A stretch of DNA of 26,276 nucleotides from Ruminococcus sp. UBA4240 (GCA_002395525.1 DGXE01000012.1:1-26276); one strand, 5' to 3'; positions 1 to 7,948 are shown, counted from the first letter of the stretch. The notes: generated by a model not told the origin, from the letters alone. A program made the numbers and translations.

Positions 1-180
1 TTCTCTTTTGGAGCCACCGTATCTCTCAATACGATGCCCAAAGGAATCACTTCAAGGGTGCATCATATCTCTATGATGCTTGTCTTACATTGTTCAATTT
101 TCAAGATCCGATGCGCTTTTCTTCAAAACGCTGTCTTTCCGTCAGGGACAACCTTAACAAGCCTGCCTCAACGGGCGACT
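1..180 (-). promoter_or_regulatory. Probable rRNA-operon leader running off the left edge
   Basis: Read on the minus strand, this stretch lies downstream of a near-consensus promoter. It contains a TTGAAAATTGAACAA-like box (about 90-105) of the sort found in Bacillota rRNA leaders and spacers. Two clean hairpins are visible: an 8-bp stem at 60-67/72-79 with a 4-base loop, and a 5-bp stem at 18-22/29-33. There is no convincing protein-coding gene. I infer that 16S rRNA begins just beyond base 1, but no rRNA sequence is inside the window, so a leader of another stable RNA operon remains possible. Confidence 0.45.
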
Positions 181-185
181 TTGAT

Positions 186-214
186 ATAATATCACATATT
201 CCCATCAATGTCAA
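186..214 (-). promoter_or_regulatory. Strong minus-strand sigma-A promoter
   Basis: On the minus strand there is a TTGACA -35 box (209-214), a 17-base spacer and a TATTAT -10 box (186-191), so the match to consensus is almost perfect. It fires toward the left edge into the structured leader at 1-180. The strength and the leader suggest a stable-RNA operon. Confidence 0.8.
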
Positions 215-483
215 GTGTTTTTTTCTATTTTTTTGCAGTTTGGAGAGTTGCACAAACAAAGCCCCTCAAAAGCGCCATTCCTTTGGCGGCGTATATTGCT
301 TTAACGTGGTAATACATCGTGATCCCACCATGCTTCAAATAAAAAGTGACTGCGGCTATCAGAAACAGCCGATCTCCTTACCGCCCTTGCAAATCACCCG
401 TCCCCAAATCCCTTAAACGTTTAATTATACAACCTGCACTATTTCGGGCACTATAAATCTTACACCTTTTTTCCTGCAAATAC
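215..483. other. Intergenic stretch with no recognised gene
   Basis: This lies between the divergent promoters at 186-214 (minus) and 484-512 (plus). An open frame across 90-416 has no ribosome binding site and no recognisable protein, so I do not call it. A minus-strand TATAAT at 424-429 lacks a good -35 box and could at most be a weak extra promoter. I see no other structure here. Confidence 0.5.
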
Positions 484-512
484 TTGACACCCCGCTATAA
501 AAGTGATAAAAT
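484..512 (+). promoter_or_regulatory. Promoter of the riboswitch-pilin unit
   Basis: A TTGACA -35 box (484-489) and a TAAAAT -10 box (507-512) are separated by 17 bases. Transcription should start near 519, about 35 bases before the c-di-GMP aptamer, so the riboswitch sits in the 5' leader of the pilin transcript. Confidence 0.78.
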
Positions 513-553
513 TATAACAATACAATAACAAACGATTGAGGCGGTGTCTCGCT

Positions 554-635
554 TCTAATCAGCAAAACACGGGAAACCGTGTGACGCAAAGCTAAAGGGC
601 CTGTAAAATGGCAGCCAGTTGCAGAATTTGTTAGA
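554..635 (+). ncRNA. Class I c-di-GMP riboswitch aptamer (GEMM-I)
   Basis: The conserved GEMM-I core is readable: GCAAA (562-566), a P2 hairpin ACACGG-GAAA-CCGTGT with a GNRA tetraloop (567-582), then GACGCAAAGC (583-592), and GGGCC followed by ATGGCAGCC for the P3 side (about 597-616). TCTAA (554-558) can pair with TTAGA (631-635) to close P1. Class I aptamers bind cyclic di-GMP. An intrinsic terminator follows 21 bases later and a pilin gene after that, so c-di-GMP should control transcription of the pilin. Whether ligand turns it on or off cannot be read reliably. GGCGG (540-544) could pair with the 5' arm of the terminator (CCGCC, 657-661) as a weak antiterminator. Confidence 0.88.
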
Positions 636-656
636 TATTCTTCTATCTGTCTGTAT

Positions 657-692
657 CCGCCCTTGGCTTTATGTCAGGGGTGGTTTTGTTTT
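657..692 (+). terminator. Intrinsic terminator of the riboswitch expression platform
   Basis: A 9-bp stem (657-665 with 675-683, including G-U pairs) encloses a 9-base loop and is followed directly by TTTTGTTTT (684-692). It lies between the aptamer and the pilin start, which is where an attenuator would be expected. Confidence 0.75.
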
Positions 693-721
693 GCTGATAG
701 TCTTGGTTTAAGGAGAACAGT

Positions 722-740
722 CGGTAACCATTTGTTACCG
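722..740 (+). promoter_or_regulatory. Perfect hairpin in the pilin translation-initiation region
   Basis: CGGTAAC (722-728) and GTTACCG (734-740) form a 7-bp stem with a 5-base loop. It sits between an upstream AAGGAG (709-714) and ATG 742, and just before a second Shine-Dalgarno-like GGAGTG (751-756) that serves ATG 763. It may influence which start is used. Confidence 0.5.
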
Positions 741-762
741 AATGCAGAATGGAGTGATCAGT

Positions 763-1479
763 ATGATGAAAACTATGAAGAAAACGTTCAAAGCCTTCAC
801 ACTGCTGGAGCTTATGGTAGTAATTGCGATCGTAGCCGTGCTGGCAGGGCTTCTTATCCCTAAGATCACAAGCTACATAAAAAAGGCGCAGATGGCGGCA
901 GATCTGGAAAACGCCCGTGTGATCTACGAGGCTGTTTCCATGATCGTGCTGACCAATGATGCAGCTGCAGAGGGCTTCTATCCCCAAAGCAAATACAAAC
1001 TCCCCGTCACTGTCAACCAGAACCGTGCAAAATCCGACGGATACGAATCCTATAATATATGCCCTGTAGCAAGGGCATACGGCAACACCCAGATCACCCA
1101 CAAAAATAACGACTGGGGCTGGACTGCCACCGAGGACGCCAACAGGCGCAAGGCATTCATAAATGCTCTCAACAATTTTGAAGGATTTGGCAACAAAAAG
1201 GGGCAGGTCTACGTAAAAATGTCCTGCCGCATACATAAAAACCCCAAGAGTGCCAAACAGAACGGTTCAAGCTGGCGCTCCGGCACAGACGACTACATCA
1301 CCGACAAGTGGCTCATCTGTGTAAGAAGAGATGATTCCATGGCCACCGAGATATGGGCAGGCAACTCCAACGGCGTGAACGCAAACGGTCCTATGTACCG
1401 CCTCTGGCCCGACCCGGATGAAGAATATACCGGCGGCAGAGAGAGCGGCAGCAGCGGCGGCGGCAGCCTTAAAAGCTGA
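763..1479 (+). CDS. Type IV pilin-like protein (prepilin)
   Basis: The 238-residue product has a class III prepilin signal: a short basic leader (about 11 residues) ending KKTFKA, then FTLLELMVVIAIVAVLAG, with Glu at mature position 5 and a hydrophobic helix running to about residue 35. The family assembles into surface pili or pseudopili after cleavage by a prepilin peptidase. The residue before the cleavage site is Ala, not the usual Gly. The rest is a soluble domain with four cysteines and a Gly/Ser-rich tail. I chose ATG 763 because GGAGTG (751-756) lies 6 bases upstream; an in-frame ATG at 742 has no close ribosome binding site, and ATG 766 is also possible. It is transcribed behind a c-di-GMP riboswitch and ends at a strong terminator, so it is monocistronic. 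No pilus assembly genes are present in the window. Confidence 0.82.
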   Translation: MMKTMKKTFKAFTLLELMVVIAIVAVLAGLLIPKITSYIKKAQMAADLENARVIYEAVSMIVLTNDAAAEGFYPQSKYKLPVTVNQNRAKSDGYESYNICPVARAYGNTQITHKNNDWGWTATEDANRRKAFINALNNFEGFGNKKGQVYVKMSCRIHKNPKSAKQNGSSWRSGTDDYITDKWLICVRRDDSMATEIWAGNSNGVNANGPMYRLWPDPDEEYTGGRESGSSGGGSLKS

Positions 1480-1515
1480 CAGTCTTCCGAGTATCCGAAC
1501 TCCCCCCATAAAATT

Positions 1516-1547
1516 CCCCGCCAAGAGGTCTTGGCGGGGTTCTTTTT
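1516..1547 (+). terminator. Intrinsic terminator after the pilin gene
   Basis: A perfect inverted repeat (1516-1526 with 1529-1539) is followed by TTCTTTTT. The pilin and the minus-strand solute-binding protein gene converge here, so the hairpin may also serve the opposite strand, where the trailing A/T run is weaker. Confidence 0.9.
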
Positions 1548-1559
1548 GCATAGTACAGA

Positions 1560-3008
1560 TTATTGCAGGGAAGCCAGCTGATCGTCAACTTCCTGAACAA
1601 GCATCTCAACGACACCGGAGGTCTCATCTCTTATGGTAGCCCAGTCATAGCCGTGGAACGGGGCACGAAGGCCTATCTGTGCGCCGCCGTCTGTGGTAAG
1701 GGATGCCACATCGGTGGAAACGCCCGTTGCAAGGTCAACCACGGGGTACTTTCTTGCAAGCTCGTTTATCTCCTTGTTGTGAGCCACAAGCTCCTCGCTC
1801 CAGCCGGCCTCATCCATCATCTTCTTGTCGCCTATGGCGATGGCCTCGTCATTGGTGTTGCAAAGACGTGTGCACTCTGAAAGGATGGCCACACCCAGAG
1901 GGTTCGCAGCGCCCTTGCATATTACCCAGCCGTCAAGGGTAGCGGACTGATAGGGATCGGAGCCTGCGGGAGAGGGCACAGGGGCTATGCCCAGCTGCTC
2001 GGGGGGTATCTTGGATTCCCATGTCTCGGGATCGGAGGTAACGGCCCAGATACCTATGATATAGAACAGCTCTCTGCCCTCGGACATGAACTGAGGATTA
2101 ACGTTCCAGTCAAACAGCTCCAGATTCAGCACCAGACCCTTGTTGTACAGGTCATACTGCCAGTTCATCGCCTTTTCAATGGTGGGGTCGGTGAGGTTTG
2201 TCTTGAGCCTGCCGTTTTCATCGGTGGTAACAGAGGGCACACCTGCGGAGAGGAGCAGTGCCTTCTCGTTGTACCAGCCGTCAAGGCCGTACTGCTCGGC
2301 ATCCTCATCAACAAAGTCCTCCAGCATCTTGGTGAAGGTATCCCAGTTCCATCTGCCTTCCTCATACATCTCCCAGGGATCATCAAAGCCGTTCGCCTCG
2401 ATTGTAGCCTTGTTGTAGAGGACTACCTGCTCTGCGGATACGGAGTTCACCAGCTCATAGTGCTTGCCGTTGAAGTTGTATATCTCCATGGCTTCCTTAA
2501 CATCATCCCAGAGAGGATCGCTAAGGTCGATATATTCATCCACAGGCTGGAACATACCGCTGACTATGCCCTTGGGAAGTGCGGCGGTATCGCAGGGGAA
2601 GAAGTCTATGCCCTCGCCCCCCAGAACATATGTGGAAAGGTCGGAATAGCGGGTGTTCCATGTGGTGGCATAGTAGGTAACATAGCCGCCATACTTTGTG
2701 CGGAAAAGGTTGAGGTTGAGCGCCTCGGAGGTGCCGCTGGTGGTGTTGGGGTTGATGTCGTAGTGGGCAAGCCACTTTACTTCCTTGTTTTCAAGCTCCA
2801 CATCACGAAGTGCCTCGTTTGCAATCTCGTCAAGGGTCTTCTGCTCCTCCTCAGCCAGTGTGGCGGTGTTGATCTCCACTGTTACGGCTGTGGTGGTGGC
2901 AGCAGTGGTCTCCTCCACCTCTTCTGATGTGCTGCCTGCGCAGGCTGTCAGCCCGGCAGTCATGGTCAGAGCCATAAGCCCTGCCAGTGTCTTCTTCAAA
3001 TTTTTCAT
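1560..3008 (-). CDS. Extracellular solute-binding lipoprotein (ABC importer, family 1 type)
   Basis: This 482-residue protein starts at ATG 3008 behind an AAGGAG; the open frame extends 24 codons further upstream without a ribosome binding site. The signal peptide ends in a lipobox, LTAC, with Cys23 as the lipidation site, followed by a Ser/Glu/Thr-rich linker and a long periplasmic-binding-protein-like domain with the aromatic-rich make-up usual for sugar binders (for example FDWNV and YQSATLDGW). It should capture a solute, probably a carbohydrate, at the outer face of the membrane and pass it to an ABC permease. No permease or ATPase gene lies beside it, so it is an orphan here. The substrate cannot be told from the sequence. 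Confidence 0.85.
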   Translation of the reverse strand: MKNLKKTLAGLMALTMTAGLTACAGSTSEEVEETTAATTTAVTVEINTATLAEEEQKTLDEIANEALRDVELENKEVKWLAHYDINPNTTSGTSEALNLNLFRTKYGGYVTYYATTWNTRYSDLSTYVLGGEGIDFFPCDTAALPKGIVSGMFQPVDEYIDLSDPLWDDVKEAMEIYNFNGKHYELVNSVSAEQVVLYNKATIEANGFDDPWEMYEEGRWNWDTFTKMLEDFVDEDAEQYGLDGWYNEKALLLSAGVPSVTTDENGRLKTNLTDPTIEKAMNWQYDLYNKGLVLNLELFDWNVNPQFMSEGRELFYIIGIWAVTSDPETWESKIPPEQLGIAPVPSPAGSDPYQSATLDGWVICKGAANPLGVAILSECTRLCNTNDEAIAIGDKKMMDEAGWSEELVAHNKEINELARKYPVVDLATGVSTDVASLTTDGGAQIGLRAPFHGYDWATIRDETSGVVEMLVQEVDDQLASLQ

Positions 3009-3060
3009 AATCTTCTCCTTAATAATAGTATGAGCCGTCACCCTTGCAGGCTCACTTACA

Positions 3061-3097
3061 GTGATTTTATCACAAATCACCGCCCCATGTCATTATA
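3061..3097 (-). promoter_or_regulatory. Probable promoter -10 and palindromic operator of the solute-binding protein gene
   Basis: A minus-strand TATAAT (3092-3097) lies about 85 bases before the start codon; its -35 region is poor, which is common for controlled promoters. About 18 bases downstream sits the perfect palindrome GTGATTTTATCAC (3061-3073), with an extra ATCAC at 3076-3080. The layout suggests a repressor site overlapping the start of the transcript; the regulator is unknown. Confidence 0.42.
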
Positions 3098-3223
3098 TAA
3101 AAGATACAAAATGCACAACTCTTTTTGTGGATTATGCCCACAAGCAGCATTTCCCATGGCTCTGCCGATGCTTCTGAGCCGCCCCCAATCGGTTACAAAA
3201 CGGTGTCAAACTTGCAGCCGTGA

Positions 3224-3252
3224 TTGACAAAGGCGGCATTTGGAGTTATAAT
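3224..3252 (+). promoter_or_regulatory. Consensus sigma-A promoter for uppP
   Basis: TTGACA (3224-3229), a 17-base spacer and TATAAT (3247-3252) match consensus exactly. It precedes uppP by about 60 bases and probably also drives the downstream membrane protein and ftsK genes. Confidence 0.87.
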
Positions 3253-3312
3253 TAACTATGTATTTCTATACGCAAACACACCGGGGGCAAGCCCTTTGCA
3301 CAGGAGGATAAC

Positions 3313-4200
3313 ATGAGCTTGATAGATGCTATAATACAGGGGATAATACAGGGTCTGACGGAATTTCTGCCCGTGTCCTCATCGGGACACCTGGGGCTGT
3401 ATCAGCACTTTACCGGCATAGTGGGGGAAAATGCCTCCATAATGACCATCACACTGCACATAGGCACTCTTGCAGCGGTGATACTTGCCTTTTACAAGAA
3501 GATAGGCGCCCTTATCAAGGAATTTTTCGTAATGGTAAAGGACATCTTCACCGGCAAGTTCAAATGGCGCACCATGAACCAGAACCGCCGCATGATCTGG
3601 ATGATAGTCATATCCATACTGCCCCTGTTCGTATTCTTCGTGTTCAGGCACTATTTTACTGCCGTGGGACAGGACGATGACATCATCGCCGAGAGCATAT
3701 GCTTCCTCTATACCTCCGCCATCCTCACCATAGGCAGCCGCTGCACCCGCAAGTACGAGGCATCAGGCAGGGCTATGAAAACTGCCCAGAACCTGACTGT
3801 GGTCGATGCCCTTATCATCGGCTTTTTCCAGGGAGTAGCCCTCCTCCCCGGAGTGTCCCGCTCCGGCTCCACCATTTCAGGCGCACAGATATGCGGCATG
3901 AAGCGTGAGGACAGCGTGGAATACTCCTTCATACTGGGCATCCCCGTCATCCTTGCGGGAGCGCTGACGGAATTCTCCGATCTGGGCGCATCCGACACAT
4001 CTGTTGAGATACTCCCCCTTGTAGTTGGCGCACTTGTTGCGGCTGTGGTAGGCTACTTTGCCATTATGCTCATCAACTGGCTCATGAAGTCCGACCGCTT
4101 CCAGATATTTGCGGTATACACCCTTATCATCGGCATACTGGCACTTATAGCAGGTATCTACGAGCACGCAACAGGCACACTCATAGCAGATCTTATCTGA
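3313..4200 (+). CDS. uppP: Undecaprenyl-diphosphatase UppP (BacA)
   Basis: This 295-residue integral membrane enzyme removes a phosphate from undecaprenyl pyrophosphate, recycling the lipid carrier used for peptidoglycan and wall-polymer synthesis; it also gives resistance to bacitracin. The family signatures are clear: the N-terminal QGLTEFLPVSSSGHL segment (about residues 13-27) with its catalytic Glu, and PGVSRSGST in the second half. Several hydrophobic helices cover the rest, and length is typical of the family. An AGGAGG lies just before ATG 3313. A perfect promoter is upstream, and a membrane protein gene follows after about 30 bases. Confidence 0.97.
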   Translation: MSLIDAIIQGIIQGLTEFLPVSSSGHLGLYQHFTGIVGENASIMTITLHIGTLAAVILAFYKKIGALIKEFFVMVKDIFTGKFKWRTMNQNRRMIWMIVISILPLFVFFVFRHYFTAVGQDDDIIAESICFLYTSAILTIGSRCTRKYEASGRAMKTAQNLTVVDALIIGFFQGVALLPGVSRSGSTISGAQICGMKREDSVEYSFILGIPVILAGALTEFSDLGASDTSVEILPLVVGALVAAVVGYFAIMLINWLMKSDRFQIFAVYTLIIGILALIAGIYEHATGTLIADLI

Positions 4201-4231
4201 ACAGACATCCGTTCTGTTACCGGAGGTATTT

Positions 4232-4903
4232 ATGGTATCCATTGTTTTCCAGGTGATAGGCGTGATACTGATAATAGCCGCAGCCGTGTTCTATGCTGTG
4301 CAGAACGCCCCCTCAAAGAACGGCAGCAAGGGCTGGCAGGTGGCACTGTGCACCTTCCAGGTGGTGATGTGCGGCTGGTTCTTCGCCCTGGCAATTTCCG
4401 ACCTGCTTGACATTGGGGTGAACTTCTCCCCTGTAAGGCTGGTGCTGGACGTATTCTACTACTTCGCCTTTGCAGCACTTACGGTCTATGCCCTGTTCAA
4501 CAAGAACAAAGCGGTAAAGCCCTATTTCCTCCGTGTGGTATGGGCAGCGCTTGCGCTGGTAGCTGTTCAGTGCTTTATCTTCCCCTATGAGAACGAGTAC
4601 GAGCCCCTCAGGATATTTGAAATGGCAGAGGGTGCCATTGTATACGCCCTGCTCATCATTCTGACACTGCGCCCCGACAACACAAAATCCAACAACATGA
4701 GCCTTGGGATCATAGTGCTGCTGGAGCTTGCCGTTGCAGTCGAAAGCTCCGCCGTTCCCATGGCATCCATAATAGAGGATTTCCAGACAGTGGACATACC
4801 CCTGAATTACGCATCCCTCTTCATGAGGCCCGCCTTCTTCGCCTCCCTTGCCCTTGCATACAGGGTATGGTGCGACAGGAGAAAGGCAGCACAAAACAGC
4901 TGA
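4232..4903 (+). CDS. Multi-pass membrane protein of unknown function
   Basis: This 223-residue protein has a GGAGGT ribosome binding site about 5 bases before ATG 4232. It contains about six or seven hydrophobic stretches spaced through its length (for example residues 4-24, 40-58, 70-88, 100-120, 135-147 and 158-175), with short charged loops, and ends in a basic tail (CDRRKAAQNS). I recognise no catalytic or transport motif and no family name. It sits between uppP and ftsK with small gaps and is probably co-transcribed with them. A role in the cell envelope is only a guess from this setting. Confidence 0.8.
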   Translation: MVSIVFQVIGVILIIAAAVFYAVQNAPSKNGSKGWQVALCTFQVVMCGWFFALAISDLLDIGVNFSPVRLVLDVFYYFAFAALTVYALFNKNKAVKPYFLRVVWAALALVAVQCFIFPYENEYEPLRIFEMAEGAIVYALLIILTLRPDNTKSNNMSLGIIVLLELAVAVESSAVPMASIIEDFQTVDIPLNYASLFMRPAFFASLALAYRVWCDRRKAAQNS

Positions 4904-4954
4904 TAACACACGCCAGCCCTGCGGCAGCACGCAAAGGAAAGAAAAAGGATAGAA

Positions 4955-7822
4955 ATGGCAGCAAATACAAAGAAAAAGACAACAAAACCAAGCTCGTCCA
5001 AGAGGTCATCCTCACGGGGCAAAAATACCAAGGCAATGTCCCCGGATGACAAGAAGGTACTGTGGTCATCCATACTGTCCCTGCTGGGGATAATGGTGGC
5101 GTGCTTTACCATAGTAAAGGGAGAGAGCCTGTGGAACTCCATCCACAGCGGCATACTGGGCACCTTCGGGGTGACCGCCTTTGCAGTACCTGCGGTGCTC
5201 ATCTATGCCTCGGTGATGATAGCCCTTGACCGTCAGAAAAGCGACATTGCCGGGAAGGTGTTCCAGGGTGTCATACTCATACTAATGCTCTGCGGCGCCA
5301 CACAGATATTCTCCAAGGGCGGCGCATACAAGGGCACACAGGTGTCCGAGCTTTTCTCTTTGCTCTTCGAGGACGGCAAGGAGCTCCGGGGCGGCGGCAT
5401 CGCCGCTGTGGTGGTGGGCATACCCCTGCTGAGGCTTTTCGGCAAGGTGGGGGCGGCAATAATAATAGTGCTGCTCACACTGTTCTTTGTCATGCTCATT
5501 GCCAACAAGACCATCGTTGATGTGGCTGTGGGGATACGAAACTTCTTCACCGCCATACTTGATGCCCGCCCGGAATACACCCCCACACAGGTTCGGGAGC
5601 GCACACCCGGGGAAAGCCGCAAGCGCCAGGAGCAGGCTCGTAAGGAGGCGGCTATAAGCGACCTGAACGCCGTTCCAAATGCAGATGTGCCCCAGGACAT
5701 AGCGGAAAAGAACCAGAAGGGTGTTGCTGCTCTGCTTTTCGGTGACGACAAGCCCTCAAAAAAGAAGCAGAACAAGAAGGATCCCTTCGGCAGACCCATA
5801 GACCTTTTTGCAGAGGAGGAAACTCCCCTCTCCGCCACGGAAAAGGAAGTGGCGGCATACCAGAATCAGATCGACCGGGAGGCTGCCCGCCGCAGCGACG
5901 TAGCGGAGATAGCACGCAGGGCAGCAGGGGGCGACGCTCCTGCCCCTGTAAAGCCGCCTCTTGATGCGCCTGCCCCTGTGAAGCCTCCCCTTGATGCGCC
6001 TGTAAAGCCCTCTCCCGCTCCGACAGCAGCAAAGCCCGCCATAGATATGTCGGCGCTGAATGCCGCTGCTGCCGCCGCTGAGGCTGCCGCAGCGACCCCG
6101 CCAAAGGAAGCATCCCTCACCGACATCATCGGCAGGGCATCGGAAAACCGCCGTGCCCAGATAAGCGCCGCCGCAGGCTCTCCTGCCCCTGTGCCCCAGA
6201 AACCCGTGCCCATGCCAAGGACGCAGGGCAAGACTGCTACCCTTGCATCGGACAAGATAAGCGACGAGGAGGACTACTCCCTCCACGAGACCACCGCCTC
6301 GGAGATACAGAACGAGATACAGGAGAATGCCATTGCCCTGCAGCATTACGAGATACCTCCCATAGGGCTTTTGAAGCCCTCCTCCAACAGCTTCAACAAG
6401 GAGGATGCGGAGGCTGAGATGCGTGAAAACGCAGACAAGCTGGTAAAGACCCTTGAATCCTTCGGGGTCATGACCCGTATCGTGGATATCCACAGAGGTC
6501 CTACCGTTACCCGCTACGAGCTGCAGCCCAATGCGGGGGTAAAGATCTCCCGCATCACCTCCCTTGCTGATGATATAGCCCTGCGACTTGCGGCTGAGGG
6601 CGTCCGCATACAGGCGCCCATCCCCGGCAAGGCAGCTGTGGGCGTGGAGATACCCAACCGCATAAAGGATATCGTTACCCTGCGTGACATCGTTGACACG
6701 GAGGAATTCCGCAATGCAAAGAGCAAGCTCACCTTTGCCGTGGGCAAGAACATCGACGGGGATATCATCCTGGGTGACATCGCAAAGCTCCCCCACGTCA
6801 TCATCGCAGGCACCACAGGCTCCGGCAAATCCGTATGCACCAACGGCATAATCATGTCCATACTCTACAACTCCACTCCCCAGGAGGTGCGTCTCCTGCT
6901 TGTAGACCCCAAGGTGGTGGAATTCAAGATATACGACGGCATACCCCACCTGCTCCTCCCTGTGGTGACCGACCCCAACAAGGCGGCAGGTGCGCTGGCA
7001 TGGGCTGTCAAGGAAATGGAGAAGCGCTACAAGCTCTTTGCGGACAACAGCGTCCGTGATCTCAAGGGCTACAACGAGCTTGCCCAGGAGAGAGAGGATA
7101 TAGAGCCCATCCCCCGCATAGTCATAGTGATAGACGAGCTTGCAGACCTTATGATGGCAGCCTCCTCGGACGTGGAGAGCAGCATATGCCGCCTGGCACA
7201 GATGGCACGTGCGGCAGGTATGCACCTTATCATCGCCACACAGCGCCCCACGGTGGATGTCATCACAGGACTCATCAAGGCAAACATCCCCTCCCGCATC
7301 GCACTGCGTGTGGCATCGGGCATAGACTCACGCTCCATCATCAACGAGGTAGGTGCTGAAAAGCTCCTTGGCAACGGCGACCTGCTGTACTTCCCCACGG
7401 GCTACGCAAAGCCCCTTCGTGTGCAGAACTGCTACACCTCCGAAAAGGAAGTGGCAGCAGTGGTGGACTTCATCAAGAACGGTGTGGGCAATTTCAGCTA
7501 CGATGAGGAGATAATCAAGGCCGTGGAGGACAACATCCCCCAGCCCAAGGGTGAAAAGCCTGCTGACAACGGCAAGACCTACGAGGGCAGCGACGACGAC
7601 GTGCTCGAACGTGCCATAGAATGTGCAGTTGACGCAGGCGCCGCAGGTGTGAGCACCTCCTACTTCCAGCGCAAGCTGAAGCTGGGCTACGCCCGTGCCG
7701 CCCGCATTATGGACGAACTTGAGGAACAGGGGATAGTAGGCCCCCAGGACGGCAGCAAGCCCCGACAGGTGCTCATGACACGGGAGATGTACCTGGCCAG
7801 GGGGCTGGGGAATAGGGGCTAA
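4955..7822 (+). CDS. ftsK: DNA translocase FtsK/SpoIIIE
   Basis: This 955-residue protein is an ATP-driven DNA pump that clears chromosome ends from the closing division or sporulation septum. An N-terminal membrane domain with about four helices (residues 28-190) is followed by a long Ala/Pro-rich linker (about 200-480), then the RecA-like motor with Walker A GTTGSGKS (619-626) and Walker B IVIDELADL (Asp727-Glu728), and the C-terminal winged-helix gamma domain (about 880-950) that reads DNA polarity sequences. Everything expected for a working enzyme is present. The linker holds a 30-bp tandem duplication encoding APVKPPLD-type repeats. A modest AAGGA-type site precedes ATG 4955. FtsK and SpoIIIE cannot be separated on sequence alone; it is a single full-length homologue. 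Confidence 0.97.
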   Translation: MAANTKKKTTKPSSSKRSSSRGKNTKAMSPDDKKVLWSSILSLLGIMVACFTIVKGESLWNSIHSGILGTFGVTAFAVPAVLIYASVMIALDRQKSDIAGKVFQGVILILMLCGATQIFSKGGAYKGTQVSELFSLLFEDGKELRGGGIAAVVVGIPLLRLFGKVGAAIIIVLLTLFFVMLIANKTIVDVAVGIRNFFTAILDARPEYTPTQVRERTPGESRKRQEQARKEAAISDLNAVPNADVPQDIAEKNQKGVAALLFGDDKPSKKKQNKKDPFGRPIDLFAEEETPLSATEKEVAAYQNQIDREAARRSDVAEIARRAAGGDAPAPVKPPLDAPAPVKPPLDAPVKPSPAPTAAKPAIDMSALNAAAAAAEAAAATPPKEASLTDIIGRASENRRAQISAAAGSPAPVPQKPVPMPRTQGKTATLASDKISDEEDYSLHETTASEIQNEIQENAIALQHYEIPPIGLLKPSSNSFNKEDAEAEMRENADKLVKTLESFGVMTRIVDIHRGPTVTRYELQPNAGVKISRITSLADDIALRLAAEGVRIQAPIPGKAAVGVEIPNRIKDIVTLRDIVDTEEFRNAKSKLTFAVGKNIDGDIILGDIAKLPHVIIAGTTGSGKSVCTNGIIMSILYNSTPQEVRLLLVDPKVVEFKIYDGIPHLLLPVVTDPNKAAGALAWAVKEMEKRYKLFADNSVRDLKGYNELAQEREDIEPIPRIVIVIDELADLMMAASSDVESSICRLAQMARAAGMHLIIATQRPTVDVITGLIKANIPSRIALRVASGIDSRSIINEVGAEKLLGNGDLLYFPTGYAKPLRVQNCYTSEKEVAAVVDFIKNGVGNFSYDEEIIKAVEDNIPQPKGEKPADNGKTYEGSDDDVLERAIECAVDAGAAGVSTSYFQRKLKLGYARAARIMDELEEQGIVGPQDGSKPRQVLMTREMYLARGLGNRG
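5941..6000 (+). repeat. Tandem 30-bp repeat in the ftsK linker
   Basis: Bases 5941-5970 and 5971-6000 match at 27 of 30 positions and encode two copies of the APVKPPLD-type unit; a partial third copy follows to about 6010. The frame is kept, so the change only lengthens the disordered linker. It looks like a young, length-variable coding repeat. Confidence 0.9.
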
Positions 7823-7857
7823 GGGCTATACCTGACAGCTTGATACCCTCTTTCCCT

Positions 7858-7876
7858 GCAAAAGCTGCGCTTTTGC
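7858..7876. other. Perfect hairpin after ftsK
   Basis: GCAAAAGC (7858-7865) and GCTTTTGC (7869-7876) form an 8-bp stem with a 3-base loop, about 35 bases after the ftsK stop. There is no T-run after it, so I do not call it a terminator; it might act as an RNA-stabilising or processing hairpin. The rest of the 126-base gap has nothing I recognise. Confidence 0.5.
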
Positions 7877-7948
7877 TGCAATAGAGACGATAAGTTGGCG
7901 GCTTGCTGTTTCAGCCTGACCGCCTATCATCCTTAAACCTTAAACCTA

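Noticed and set aside
90..416. Open frame of 108 codons in the left intergenic region
   Set aside because: It overlaps the minus-strand promoter and leader, has no ribosome binding site, and its product resembles no protein family.
5941..6010. Short repeats as a CRISPR array
   Set aside because: The repeats are in frame, without spacers, inside the ftsK linker.
5756..7225. Long minus-strand open frame of 489 codons inside ftsK
   Set aside because: It is antisense to a clearly coding FtsK motor domain; long antisense frames are common in GC-rich genes of this codon bias, and the product has no recognisable features.
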